Positions 51,885 to 60,721 of a DNA stretch of 64,000 bases are shown in pieces (positions within the stretch are counted from its first letter, which is position 1; every line of letters starts with the position of its first letter). The notes below the pieces were generated by a model. It was not told the origin of the DNA. It saw only the letters and a list, made by a program, of their open reading frames with translations, and searched no databases. Position numbers and translations under genes: made by a program. This stretch comes from JBCBDX01 sp039822005 (lineage in GTDB: Bacteria; Pseudomonadota; Alphaproteobacteria; Rhizobiales; Rhizobiaceae). The stretch spans positions 1 to 64,000 of the forward strand of contig JBCBMZ010000006.1 in assembly GCA_039822005.1 (NCBI GenBank). Direction: 5' to 3'.

Positions 51885-53831
51885 ATGTCTGGCGATTTGA
51901 TTCCAATTCCCGATGCAGCCAAAGAAAAGGCCCTCATCGATAATGAAACCTATCTTTCCATGTACAAGGAGAGTGTCGAGGATCCATCTGGCTTTTGGGC
52001 CAAGCATGGCAAGCGGGTCGATTGGATCCAGCCGTTCAGCCGTGTCAAATCGACAAGTTATGCGTATGCAGATATCAATATTCGCTGGTTTGACGATGGG
52101 ACGTTGAACGTGGCAGCCAATTGCATCGACCGTCATCTGGAAACGCGAGGAGATCAGACCGCGATTATCTGGGAGCCTGACAATCCAGATGAAGCAGCCA
52201 AGTATATCACATATAAGGAATTGCACCGCGAGGTTTGCATCTTTGCCAATGTCCTCAAAGAGCTTGGGGTAGGCAAAGGCGATCGTGTTGTAATCTATCT
52301 GCCGATGATCCCCGAGGCAGCCTATGCGATGTTAGCTTGTGCCCGCATCGGTGCGATCCATTCCATCGTCTTTGGCGGCTTTTCACCCGATGCATTGGCG
52401 GACCGGATCAATGGCTGTCAAGCTTCTGTGGTCATTACCGCAGATGAAGCGCCCCGTGGTGGCAGAAACACGCCGCTTAAGACCAACGCGGACAAAGCGC
52501 TTCGCCGTGTCATGCACAATTGCAAGCTGCTTGAAATCAACCGCACCGGCAATCAGACGACATGGGAAGAGGGAAGAGACTTCTCCTATGATGAGATGCG
52601 CACGAAGGTGGGTACCTACTGCACGCCGGCGGAGATGAACGCTGAAGACCCGCTTTTTATCCTGTACACATCAGGCTCAACGGGGAAACCAAAGGGGGTT
52701 GTACATACGACCGGCGGTTATCTGGTCTATGCCTCCATGACGCACGAGTATGTCTTCGACTATCAGGAAGGGGACATTTATTGGTGTACGGCAGATGTCG
52801 GTTGGGTTACCGGTCACTCCTACATCGTTTACGGTCCACTCGCCAATGGTGCGACCACCCTGATGTTTGAGGGTGTGCCAACTTATCCCGATGCGGGCCG
52901 CTTCTGGGCGGTGTGTGAAAAGCACAAAGTCAATCAGTTCTATACGGCGCCAACTGCGATCCGCGCCTTGATGGGCAAGGGCACAGAAATAGTCGAGAAA
53001 TATGATCTTTCCACGCTGCGCGTGCTGGGTTCTGTTGGTGAACCTATCAACCCGGAAGCCTGGGCTTGGTACAATGAAAATGTCGGCAAATCCAAAACGC
53101 CGATTGTCGATACTTGGTGGCAAACCGAGACTGGCGGCATTTTGATCACGCCGCTTCCCGGCGCGACAGAAACAAAGCCGGGCTCCGCGACACGCCCTTT
53201 TTTCGGCGTTCAGCCTGTAGTGCTTGAACCAGAAAGCGGCAAGGTGATCGATGAGGTTGAGTGTCAAGGCGTGTTGGCGATCAAGGATTCTTGGCCAGGA
53301 CAAATGCGTACGGTTTGGGGCGATCATGAGCGCTTCAAGAAGACCTATTTTGAGCAGTATAAAGGCTATTACTTCTCCGGTGATGGCTGCCGCCGTGATG
53401 CTGACGGGTATTACTGGATCACAGGCCGCGTCGATGATGTGATCAACGTATCCGGACACCGCATGGGTACGGCCGAGGTGGAGTCTGCGCTAGTCGCTCA
53501 TGAGGCTGTCGCCGAGGCTGCCGTTGTGGGCTATCCGCACGAGATCAAGGGGCAGGGCATCTATTGCTACGTTACCTTAATGGAAGGTACCGAGCCGACA
53601 GACGAGCTTTTGAAAGAGCTTCAGGCTTGGGTGCGCACGGAGATCGGTCCGATCGCCAAACCGGATGTCATTCAGTGGGCGCCGGGCCTGCCAAAAACAC
53701 GTTCGGGCAAAATCATGCGTCGTATCTTGCGAAAAATTGCCGAAAATGACTTCGGTTCGCTCGGGGATACATCGACGCTTGCCGATCCGTCAGTCGTCGA
53801 TGAATTAATCGAAAACCGCGCCAGTAAATAG
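51885..53831 (+). CDS. acs: Acetyl-CoA synthetase
   Basis: Acs activates acetate to acetyl-CoA through acetyl-AMP. The 648-residue protein has the AMP-binding motif YTSGSTGKPKGV near 264, the WWQTETGG segment, and the C-terminal PKTRSGKIMRRILRKIA, whose lysine is acetylated in known enzymes to switch them off. CGGAGGAGA precedes ATG 51885. A terminator follows at 53853-53883. Confidence 0.97.
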   Translation: MSGDLIPIPDAAKEKALIDNETYLSMYKESVEDPSGFWAKHGKRVDWIQPFSRVKSTSYAYADINIRWFDDGTLNVAANCIDRHLETRGDQTAIIWEPDNPDEAAKYITYKELHREVCIFANVLKELGVGKGDRVVIYLPMIPEAAYAMLACARIGAIHSIVFGGFSPDALADRINGCQASVVITADEAPRGGRNTPLKTNADKALRRVMHNCKLLEINRTGNQTTWEEGRDFSYDEMRTKVGTYCTPAEMNAEDPLFILYTSGSTGKPKGVVHTTGGYLVYASMTHEYVFDYQEGDIYWCTADVGWVTGHSYIVYGPLANGATTLMFEGVPTYPDAGRFWAVCEKHKVNQFYTAPTAIRALMGKGTEIVEKYDLSTLRVLGSVGEPINPEAWAWYNENVGKSKTPIVDTWWQTETGGILITPLPGATETKPGSATRPFFGVQPVVLEPESGKVIDEVECQGVLAIKDSWPGQMRTVWGDHERFKKTYFEQYKGYYFSGDGCRRDADGYYWITGRVDDVINVSGHRMGTAEVESALVAHEAVAEAAVVGYPHEIKGQGIYCYVTLMEGTEPTDELLKELQAWVRTEIGPIAKPDVIQWAPGLPKTRSGKIMRRILRKIAENDFGSLGDTSTLADPSVVDELIENRASK

Positions 53832-53852
53832 CCGGTTTAAACCTCTCAGTAG

Positions 53853-53883
53853 AACGCATCCGAACCAATCGGGTGCGTTTTTT
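53853..53883 (+). terminator. Intrinsic terminator of acs
   Basis: AACGCATCCGA at 53853-53863 pairs with TCGGGTGCGTT (one T-G pair) around a 5-base loop, followed by a run of six T. It lies 22 bases after the acs stop codon. Confidence 0.85.
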
Positions 53884-53987
53884 ATTTCGCCGACAAGACA
53901 AGATGAATTGATCATGAATATGCTGTTACGGCATGGTTCAATTGATCTCGTTTATTGCGATGTCATTCAACAGCGAGGAACGTCATC

Positions 53988-54431
53988 ATGAAGAAATGTC
54001 TGTCAACATTGGCCGCGCTGGCGGCTCTTGCACTTTCAACACCGGCCCATGCCGTCAACGATCTTGCTCCGGCAACCGAAGGCAAGATGAAAGTTAAATC
54101 TGCGCAGCTGGGTATCAAATCCCCGGCTTCAAATGTCTGCCCGGCACAAGCAACGGTAACGGGATGGATTTTCACTACCAAGCCTGGCACCGTGAACTAT
54201 ATGCTCATCCGCAAAGGCGGTAGTGTTTCAGGGCCGTTTGCGGTCGAGGCAAAAAAGGCAGCCAGCGGCTACATGGCTCAATTCTCCCGTAGCTTGAACA
54301 TCGTTACGAGCATCAACGCTGAGTATCGTATCGCGGTTTCCAATTCCGGTGGCGTGGTGAGCAACTGGGCTCCATTGAAGGCCAATTGCAGCATCGGGCT
54401 TGGTGGCAATGGAGAATTGCAGGGTGGTTAA
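53988..54431 (+). CDS. Exported protein of unknown function
   Basis: ATG 53988 has GAGGA 8 bases upstream and starts a signal peptide ending near TPAHA. The mature part, about 124 residues, contains NVCPAQATVTGWIFTTKPG and ends in a glycine-rich tail, with two cysteines that could form a disulfide. The pattern suggests a beta-sandwich periplasmic or secreted protein. I recognise no family. It has its own promoter region after the acs terminator. Confidence 0.75.
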   Translation: MKKCLSTLAALAALALSTPAHAVNDLAPATEGKMKVKSAQLGIKSPASNVCPAQATVTGWIFTTKPGTVNYMLIRKGGSVSGPFAVEAKKAASGYMAQFSRSLNIVTSINAEYRIAVSNSGGVVSNWAPLKANCSIGLGGNGELQGG

Positions 54432-54517
54432 ATAGGGCCACTCCCACCAATCTGGTAAGAATGTCGCATGCGCGCGAACGCAAGAGGTCTTGCATTTGCC
54501 AGTTTTTGCTGCATCGT

Positions 54518-54539
54518 CACTACTGTGTTCAACGTAGTG
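54518..54539 (+). promoter_or_regulatory. Hairpin abutting the ribosome site of the 21-codon ORF
   Basis: CACTAC at 54518-54523 pairs with GTAGTG at 54534-54539 around a 10-base loop. The last base is also the first base of the long Shine-Dalgarno sequence, so folding could affect ribosome access. Nothing else is evident in 54432-54517, between the exported-protein gene and this hairpin. Confidence 0.45.
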
Positions 54540-54553
54540 AAAGGAGGTGATCC
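54539..54553 (+). promoter_or_regulatory. 15-nt Shine-Dalgarno match to the 16S rRNA 3' end
   Basis: GAAAGGAGGTGATCC at 54539-54553 is complementary to the usual bacterial 16S rRNA 3' tail (GGATCACCTCCTTTC) over all 15 bases. Normal ribosome sites match 4-6. An ATG follows one base later, at 54555, unusually close for this length of pairing. It could give very strong ribosome binding, or hold the ribosome in place. Confidence 0.8.
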
Positions 54554-54554
54554 G

Positions 54555-54620
54555 ATGTCGAGTGGTTCCAAAAGTTTGGTTCGGTCTTTGCGGGTCAATC
54601 TCCGTCGGAGCAGTCTCTGA
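54555..54620 (+). CDS. Putative 21-residue basic peptide
   Basis: ATG 54555 to TGA 54618-54620 encodes 21 residues, with five arginines and one lysine against no acids. It starts MSSGSKSLVRSLR and ends RRSSL. The 15-nt ribosome site, the hairpin before it and the folded sequence plus terminator after it suggest a deliberate small-ORF or dual-function RNA unit. It is too short for ordinary gene finding. A peptide product is not proven, and the ORF may serve mainly to load ribosomes. Confidence 0.45.
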   Translation: MSSGSKSLVRSLRVNLRRSSL

Positions 54621-54630
54621 CGGTTGAAGC

Positions 54631-54672
54631 GTCCGTGCAGCCGGTTTGACACTGACTGACGACCGGCCGGAC
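54631..54672 (+). ncRNA. Structured RNA segment after the 21-codon ORF
   Basis: GTCCG at 54631-54635 pairs with CGGAC at 54668-54672, and GCCGGT at 54640-54645 with ACCGGC at 54662-54667. This forms an 11-bp bulged stem with a 16-base loop. It ends 14 bases before the terminator at 54687. Together with the ORF it makes a compact transcript of about 200 nt. No RNA family is recognised. Confidence 0.45.
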
Positions 54673-54686
54673 TTGACGAATTACGG

Positions 54687-54710
54687 CGCCGCCCTTCGGG
54701 GCGGCGTTTT
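54687..54710 (+). terminator. Intrinsic terminator with TTCG tetraloop
   Basis: CGCCGCCC at 54687-54694 pairs with GGGCGGCG at 54699-54706 around TTCG, followed by TTTT. It ends the small-ORF transcript unit. The next gene, TadG-like, ends at 54789 on the other strand. 54711-54788 shows no further feature. Confidence 0.85.
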
Positions 54711-54788
54711 GTGTTTGATGAAATGCAAACGGCCGCGCTTTTCCCTAAAGCGCAGCCGTTTGGGTCGAGCCTACCCAGCCCTGTTCAA

Positions 54789-56051
54789 TTAGCCTGTCAG
54801 ACGCAGCGATTGAATGTCTTTGGCAATCGCCTGGAACGCATTTTCCAGTTCGGATTTGTCTGTTGCGTTGAAGTAATGTTGGGACTGTACCGTGTTTGGT
54901 GTCGCGCAATCCTGCATCAATTGAGCGGCATTCGTCGGCGCATCAAAGGCGATGGTATAGACCTTGATGCCACGGCTTTGCATTTCACCGCACAGAGCCA
55001 ACGCATCGGTGCGGGAGTTGGTTTCCCCGGCGTTGGTGCAGACATTGCCTGTTGAGATGTGCGTGTTGAAGATCCCGTCGGTCATGATGATCGCATATTT
55101 GCGTGTGTTGGCATCAGCGTAAGACGCGGCTTCCGACTGCATGTCCCATGCACCGTTCCAGTTGGGAGATACCATGTAGTGCGCCCAGGCAATGGCTGTG
55201 TGGCCGGCGGTACAACCCCCGATGGTAAAGCCCTTGATGTGGTTTTTCAACTTGGATGCATCATTTGTCATCGGCATGATTTCAGCTGAAGGGCAGTAGC
55301 TTGTTGTGCTGCCGACCGGGTTCATCGCGTTAGCAAATGTGTCATTGTGGGCATTGGGGCCACTGCGTTCATAGACGCAATGGCCGGATCCGGTTGTTGA
55401 AATGCGGCTGATGACCGGCGCACCGTTCACTGTCGCCGCGTAAGGGGCCAGGCCGATGCGCACGCGTTTTTGGGCACTGGCGTCGGGTATTAACGTGTCA
55501 ATGGCGCCTGTGGCTGCATCTTTGAGCGCATCGATTTTTGTCTCCCACGTGCCCGGGATATAATCTCCCATAGAACCGGTGACATCGAGCGCCATGGCGA
55601 CCTCGATCTTTGTGTTGGAGAAAGCAGCTTCCGAACTCCATGAAATGCGCTGAGTGTTGAAACCCGCAATGCCCATGAATGCGGTGGGAAGGTCGATATG
55701 CGCGGAAACACTCATCGTCTTTGAATTGCTGTCGACGTTGACCGCAGTTATTGTCGGATTTGTACCAAATTTCTTATTGTCAAAGTTGGCGAAGAGAAAA
55801 TTTTTGACTTCCTTCTCAGCGTCTTTCTCCGTCATCGAGCCCTGTGTCACGAGACGCGTTGTTGAAAGCACGGCCGAGTCGATCGCGTTGGAAAGATGCG
55901 TCTGCGCCATTAACGCGCGTGATATGTCAATCGAGACGCCAACTGCGGTCATCGCCATCACGCCGCCGACTGCCGTGATAATGGCAAAATTGCCACGCTG
56001 GTCAGCCTTGAAGCGTCTCCAAGTGCCCTTGATGTCAAACGTGTGAGCCAT
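54789..56051 (-). CDS. TadG-like pilus/Flp assembly protein with vWA domain
   Basis: A 420-residue protein: TadE/TadG-type N-terminus with FKADQRGNFAIITAVGGVMAM (pilin-like membrane helix near 16-45), then a von Willebrand A domain with the metal-site motif DVTGSMGDY near 150. Several cysteines follow (CVYERSG; GGCTAGH), and a C-terminal TGR ending. TadG-like proteins occur with Flp/Tad pili or as orphans in many alphaproteobacteria. No tad genes are present here. ATG 56051 has GGAGA upstream. Its promoter lies in 56052-56294, in which I see no other feature. Confidence 0.85.
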   Translation of the reverse strand: MAHTFDIKGTWRRFKADQRGNFAIITAVGGVMAMTAVGVSIDISRALMAQTHLSNAIDSAVLSTTRLVTQGSMTEKDAEKEVKNFLFANFDNKKFGTNPTITAVNVDSNSKTMSVSAHIDLPTAFMGIAGFNTQRISWSSEAAFSNTKIEVAMALDVTGSMGDYIPGTWETKIDALKDAATGAIDTLIPDASAQKRVRIGLAPYAATVNGAPVISRISTTGSGHCVYERSGPNAHNDTFANAMNPVGSTTSYCPSAEIMPMTNDASKLKNHIKGFTIGGCTAGHTAIAWAHYMVSPNWNGAWDMQSEAASYADANTRKYAIIMTDGIFNTHISTGNVCTNAGETNSRTDALALCGEMQSRGIKVYTIAFDAPTNAAQLMQDCATPNTVQSQHYFNATDKSELENAFQAIAKDIQSLRLTG

Positions 56052-56294
56052 TTGTGTCTCCAACAAGTGATGTTGGTGAACACTTTGCAAACAGCTTGCC
56101 ACTTCCCGTTTCCGTTTATGGCATGTATGCTAAGTTATTGAAAATATTGAATTTCGCTGCGCGTTATAGTTACCAATCCCTTAACAAGTGAAGGGTCATT
56201 TGGCCCGGTGATCACTTTGTCTCAAGCTGGATTGGTCGCATGTTTTGATTTGGCACATAATTTGTGTTGGTTTGGAACAGCTCGGCCGCTGTTT

Positions 56295-56519
56295 TCAAAA
56301 ATCAACAGCCAGACCTTTAACTTCCCAGTCACCATAACGGGCTGGATCCTTGCCACCTCGGCCATCGATTTCAGCGGGTTGATCGGTGCCCGCAGCATCA
56401 ATTTTTTCGCGACGCGCCTGCGCTTCTTTCAACGCGCGTTGCGCTGCTGGCGGCAAATCCTCGAACTTGCGCGGCGAATTGTTGTCGGGAGATTCGTTGT
56501 CGTTGTTTTGCTCAGACAT
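56295..56519 (-). CDS. DUF1674 / SdhAF4-family protein
   Basis: A 74-residue polar protein ending GRGGKDPARYGDWEVKGL plus VDF, the signature of DUF1674. In mitochondria this family is succinate dehydrogenase assembly factor 4, which binds the flavinated SdhA subunit. A matching role for the sdhCDAB complex encoded in this window is likely by family, not shown here. ATG 56519 gives the right length. Divergent from htpX, a common pairing in Rhizobiales. Confidence 0.88.
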   Translation of the reverse strand: MSEQNNDNESPDNNSPRKFEDLPPAAQRALKEAQARREKIDAAGTDQPAEIDGRGGKDPARYGDWEVKGLAVDF

Positions 56520-56615
56520 TGAAAAGCACACCTTTCATCTCCATCCTAATATCTCAGTTTGTCGGATGCATTCAATGCGTCATAAGCGGTGAACAAGCAG
56601 ATTTGGAGACAGATA

Positions 56616-57635
56616 ATGAACGTGATGAAGACCGGGATGCTGCTGGCTTTCATGACAGCACTTTTCATGGGTGTCGGGCTTTTGCTCGGTGGTACGGGCG
56701 GAATGTTTATCGCGCTGGCCGTGGCTGTTGCGATGAACGCGTTCTCCTACTGGAACTCAGACAGGATGGTGTTGCGGATGAACAATGCCGTGGAAGTCGA
56801 TGAAAAATCTGCGCCTGAGTATTACCGTATGGTGCGCGATCTGGCAGCCAATGCCAGCCTGCCAATGCCGAAAGTATATATCATTAATGAAGATCAGCCC
56901 AACGCATTTGCGACAGGTCGAAACCCGGAAAATGCAGCTGTTGCTGCCACGACTGGTTTGATGGAACGGTTAACGCCCGAAGAGGTGGCCGGCGTTATGG
57001 CGCATGAACTGGCACACGTTCAAAATCGTGATACGTTAATTATGACCATTACCGCGACCTTCGCGGGGGCGATATCCATGTTGGGCAACTTTGCGTTTTT
57101 CTTTGCCGGTCGGGGCAATAATAATCCGCTTGGCATTATCGGCGTGCTTGTTGCCATGATCGTCGCACCATTTGCGGCCATGATTGTGCAAATGGCGATT
57201 AGCCGAACCCGTGAGTACTCTGCTGATCGGCGTGGTGCCGAAATCTGCGGCAATCCCCGCTGGCTGGCGAGCGCTCTTGCGAAAATTGCCAAGGCTTCTG
57301 GCCGTCATGTCAATGAGGCGGCAGAACGTAACCCGGCCAGTGCGCATATGTTCATCATCAATCCGCTGAATGGTCAGCGGGCTGATGCCCTGTTTTCAAC
57401 CCACCCCAATACCCAAAACCGGATCGACGCGTTGTTGGCGATGGACGCTCAGTGGGGCGACGAAACGCAAATTGACGCGGCTCCACCTGTCAAAGCCAAG
57501 ACAAATAGCGTGGATCCACATGATGTCGGCCGCCAAGCGCCAAGAAGGCGCAGTTCATCGGTTCCGCGCGCTGGTCGCAAATGGGGACGCGGTCAAGGGC
57601 AAGACGATGACGGTACAAAAGGTCCGTGGCGTTGA
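56616..57635 (+). CDS. htpX: Membrane zinc metalloprotease HtpX
   Basis: HtpX degrades damaged membrane proteins. The 339-residue protein has two N-terminal helices (MLLAFMTALFMGVGLLLGG), the zinc motif HELAH near residue 130, two further helices near 155-205, and the second zinc-ligand region (REYSADRRGAE). A roughly 60-residue basic, low-complexity C-terminal tail follows. GGAGA lies 7 bases before ATG 56616; a frame from 56589 adds nine residues. The end overlaps the rsmB start by 10 bases. Confidence 0.95.
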   Translation: MNVMKTGMLLAFMTALFMGVGLLLGGTGGMFIALAVAVAMNAFSYWNSDRMVLRMNNAVEVDEKSAPEYYRMVRDLAANASLPMPKVYIINEDQPNAFATGRNPENAAVAATTGLMERLTPEEVAGVMAHELAHVQNRDTLIMTITATFAGAISMLGNFAFFFAGRGNNNPLGIIGVLVAMIVAPFAAMIVQMAISRTREYSADRRGAEICGNPRWLASALAKIAKASGRHVNEAAERNPASAHMFIINPLNGQRADALFSTHPNTQNRIDALLAMDAQWGDETQIDAAPPVKAKTNSVDPHDVGRQAPRRRSSSVPRAGRKWGRGQGQDDDGTKGPWR

Positions 57636-59050
57636 GTGGCGCGCAGAGCGCGGCCCCTTCACCCCGCAAGAAGAGTAAGCATCGCCGGTCGGGAGGCGAC
57701 GGTGATGGTGATGGTGATCGCCCCGGATTGGCGGCGCGCCAATGTGCCCACCGCCTCCTGAGTGCGATTGTTGACAAGTCAACGCCAATGGATGCGTTGA
57801 CTGACGATCAGCATGGACACCCCACCTATCTGGCACTCGAGCCGAGGGACAGGTCTTTGGTCCGGGCGATCCTTATGGCAGCCCTTCGCCATCGCGGTGA
57901 TCTGGCAGCGGTGATGAGTGACTTTATGGACCGTCCATTGCCGGACGGGGCGCTTTCGCTTCGAGCTATTCTTCATGTAGCTGGCGCCCAGATATTGTTT
58001 CTTGATATCCCCTCGCACAGCGCCGTCGATCTGGCGGTTGAGAGCGCCAATCGTGACCCGAGGAATCGGCGCTTTGCCTCGTTGGTCAATGCTGTGACGC
58101 GCCGATTGGCCCGAGAAAAGCAAGTGCGGCTTGACGCGATGTTGAGCACGCCACAACATGCGCCCACGTGGTTTTTCTCCCGCCTGCAAGAAGTTTACGG
58201 CGATGAGGAAGCCCGGCGGATTTTTGATATTCACCGGCATCCGGCTCCTATTGATATCACCCTGAAAGAAGCGTCGGAAACTGTCATCGACGCCCTTTTA
58301 ACGCAGGCTAGCGGTGTGCGTCTCGGCGAGAAAAATGTCCGCCTGACTGGTAGGTTCGATGTCACGCAACTGCCGGGTTTTGAAGAGGGCCAATGGTGGG
58401 TCCAGGACTTTGCCGCCAGTATACCGGCGAAACTGTTTGGGAATGTCGACGGGATGCGCATGCTTGATCTTTGCGCCGCGCCGGGGGGTAAGACAGCTCA
58501 GCTTTTGGCGATGGGAGGGCATGTTACGGCACTCGAAAAGTCCGCTAGTCGTGCACGACGGCTCGAAGAGAATTTGCTGCGGCTTGGATTGCGCGATCGA
58601 TGCCAAACCGCGATAGCTGACCTTTTTGAGTTTTCACCTGATCAACCTTTCGACGGCGTTCTGCTTGATGCGCCCTGCTCCTCCACGGGTACGGTACGCC
58701 GGCATCCCGATGTGCCATGGACAAAGTCACCGGCGGATATTGAGAAGCTTGCCTCTCTTCAATCACGCATGCTGGAAAAGGCCGCAAAGTTCGTTGCTCC
58801 CGGCGGCACATTGGTGTTCTCAAATTGCTCGCTCGACCCGCTTGAAGGCGAAGATGTTGCCAAGGCTTTTATTGACACCCATGGAAACAGCTTTGAACTG
58901 GCGCCCGTTGAAGACCGCCAGAGCGGTTTCGATACGATGATGATCGATAAGGCTGGTTTTATGAGGACAACACCGGCGCAAATGGCAAATGACGACGTTT
59001 CGTTGGCCGGTATGGACGGGTTCTTTGCGGCGCGCTTTCGTAAACGCTAG
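57626..59050 (+). CDS. rsmB: 16S rRNA (cytosine967-C5)-methyltransferase family protein
   Basis: The 474-residue protein has a NusB-like RNA-binding domain (about 35-170), then a methyltransferase fold with the SAM motif LDLCAAPGGKTAQLL near 280. The catalytic cysteine regions are DAPCSSTGTVRRHPD and VFSNCSLDP. The N-terminus contains a GGTGAT-repeat-encoded Gly-Asp run near residue 24. GTG 57626 overlaps htpX by 10 bases; TTG 57632 is an alternative. It starts a short operon with the heparinase-like gene. Confidence 0.92.
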   Translation: MALSGAQSAAPSPRKKSKHRRSGGDGDGDGDRPGLAARQCAHRLLSAIVDKSTPMDALTDDQHGHPTYLALEPRDRSLVRAILMAALRHRGDLAAVMSDFMDRPLPDGALSLRAILHVAGAQILFLDIPSHSAVDLAVESANRDPRNRRFASLVNAVTRRLAREKQVRLDAMLSTPQHAPTWFFSRLQEVYGDEEARRIFDIHRHPAPIDITLKEASETVIDALLTQASGVRLGEKNVRLTGRFDVTQLPGFEEGQWWVQDFAASIPAKLFGNVDGMRMLDLCAAPGGKTAQLLAMGGHVTALEKSASRARRLEENLLRLGLRDRCQTAIADLFEFSPDQPFDGVLLDAPCSSTGTVRRHPDVPWTKSPADIEKLASLQSRMLEKAAKFVAPGGTLVFSNCSLDPLEGEDVAKAFIDTHGNSFELAPVEDRQSGFDTMMIDKAGFMRTTPAQMANDDVSLAGMDGFFAARFRKR

Positions 59051-59058
59051 TCTACATC

Positions 59059-60618
59059 ATGCGATTCGCGCGAGATCTATTGAGTTCGCTCACCGGCACC
59101 TCCGCTCCAGAAAGGTTTCTGGTGACTCCCCCCGATTTGCATCCGGCCAAAGCAGATTTGGCGCGTGACTATTACAATGGTCAGTTCCGTTTTGCCGGTC
59201 AAACCGTTCAGGTGGGTAATGAAAGTCCTTTCTTGGCGGCTGCCCCGTCTCCGGAATGGGAAATGGCGCTTCACGGGTTTCGCTGGTTAAGACACATGGC
59301 CGCTGCGCCGGGACAGTTACCGGCCGCCCAGTCAAAAACACTTGTCGGCGATTGGCTGACCAATCAGATGCGGTCGCAAATGGGTGGGCCTTTTGGGGCT
59401 GAGTTGGTCGCCATCAGGCTAATCGCGTTTTTACAGCATGGCAGGTTCCTTTTAACCGGGGCCGAGCATGTTTTTTATCGCGCATTCATGCGCGGTGTGG
59501 CAGTACATGTCAGCTACTTGCAGCGCGAAGTGTCGCGTCCAGGTGATCCTCTGCAAAAAGCGCGTATTCATGTGGCGCTCGCTTTGGCCGGTGTCTGTTT
59601 GCCCGTCAGTCAGGCTACAGAAGAGCGTACCGTGGAAAGGCTGGGCGCAGTGCTTGATGAGGTGATCTCCGCCGATGGTGGGTTTGCCTCTCGGAGCCCA
59701 GACGATCTTGCAGATATTATTGCTGACCTTCTCTGTCTGGCAAAGTCATGCGTTGCCTTGAACCAACCGGTGCCTTTGCCCGTCGTGCATGCGCTTGATC
59801 GTGCCATGCCGCGCCTGCGTTGCTTCGTTCATCGCGATGGTGAATTGGCCACCTTTGCGGGCGCAGGAGGTGGCAAGGCGGAGTTGGTGTCTACTTTGCT
59901 GGCCAATGATGAGACAGCGGCCAAGCCAACCACTCATGCGCCGCAAACGGGGTTTGTTTGTTTGCGCAAAGGCGAGTCAACACTCATTCTTGACGCTGGC
60001 AGGCTTGATACAAAGTCCGGTTCGGGTTCGTATCAAGCGTGCTCTGCATTGGAGTTTTCCCACGCCGATGAGCGTATCTGCATCAATGTCGGCATGCCCC
60101 CCGCCCATCGCAGCAAGTTTGCCGATATTGCGCGTGCGGCGGCGGCGCATAACAGGTTGGTTGTCATCAAAGACGGATTGGATGCATCCGATGTTTCGGT
60201 AAGCCAAATTTTACATTGGCCGGACCTCGCTGAAGGGGAAGCGGGGTATCTATTGCCATATGAAATATTTGTCTCGGGGATGACGCTGTCCATGCTGCGA
60301 GGTGTTCGCTTGTCCGCTGATGGACGTAATCTTGACGGCTTTGATCGTTTCTCATCGGAAGTCGCAACGCAGGACGCAGCGATTTATTTCCACACGCCGG
60401 TGAAAACGATAGCATCAACAACCGCTGATGGAACGGTTGTTTTGCACACACGGGGCGGGCAGCAATGGCGCATCAACTGCGATGCCGGGAATTTGAGTGT
60501 GCAACCGTCGCTACAGTTGGCACACCCGGCGGGCAAACAGGATACGATTTGCATCCGAATAGCTTTTGACCCGCAGGACACCAAGACGGTGGCGTGGCGC
60601 TGGGCACGGGAAGCCTGA
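59059..60618 (+). CDS. Heparinase II/III family protein
   Basis: A 519-residue protein with the alpha/alpha-barrel and C-terminal beta-sandwich of the heparinase II/III family (FAGQTVQVGNESPF near the start, then HADERICINVGMPP). Members include polysaccharide lyases, but this conserved rhizobial type lies between rsmB and purH and has unproven activity. No clear signal peptide is seen, so the location is uncertain. It starts 8 bases after rsmB. The next gene, purH, is 103 bases on. Confidence 0.87.
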   Translation: MRFARDLLSSLTGTSAPERFLVTPPDLHPAKADLARDYYNGQFRFAGQTVQVGNESPFLAAAPSPEWEMALHGFRWLRHMAAAPGQLPAAQSKTLVGDWLTNQMRSQMGGPFGAELVAIRLIAFLQHGRFLLTGAEHVFYRAFMRGVAVHVSYLQREVSRPGDPLQKARIHVALALAGVCLPVSQATEERTVERLGAVLDEVISADGGFASRSPDDLADIIADLLCLAKSCVALNQPVPLPVVHALDRAMPRLRCFVHRDGELATFAGAGGGKAELVSTLLANDETAAKPTTHAPQTGFVCLRKGESTLILDAGRLDTKSGSGSYQACSALEFSHADERICINVGMPPAHRSKFADIARAAAAHNRLVVIKDGLDASDVSVSQILHWPDLAEGEAGYLLPYEIFVSGMTLSMLRGVRLSADGRNLDGFDRFSSEVATQDAAIYFHTPVKTIASTTADGTVVLHTRGGQQWRINCDAGNLSVQPSLQLAHPAGKQDTICIRIAFDPQDTKTVAWRWAREA

Positions 60619-60721
60619 TTTTCGTGGGAAACTGAATTAGTCGGGCCTTGCCGGTGTTACCGCCATTGTTCTGGTGCTAGTCGGCTCGCGACCACACAGA
60701 ACATCAACCAGCGGAACCGCC

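Noticed and set aside
57700..57722. GGTGAT tandem repeats in rsmB
   Set aside because: A few short copies encoding a Gly-Asp run in a poorly conserved N-terminus; not enough for a repeat array or CRISPR.
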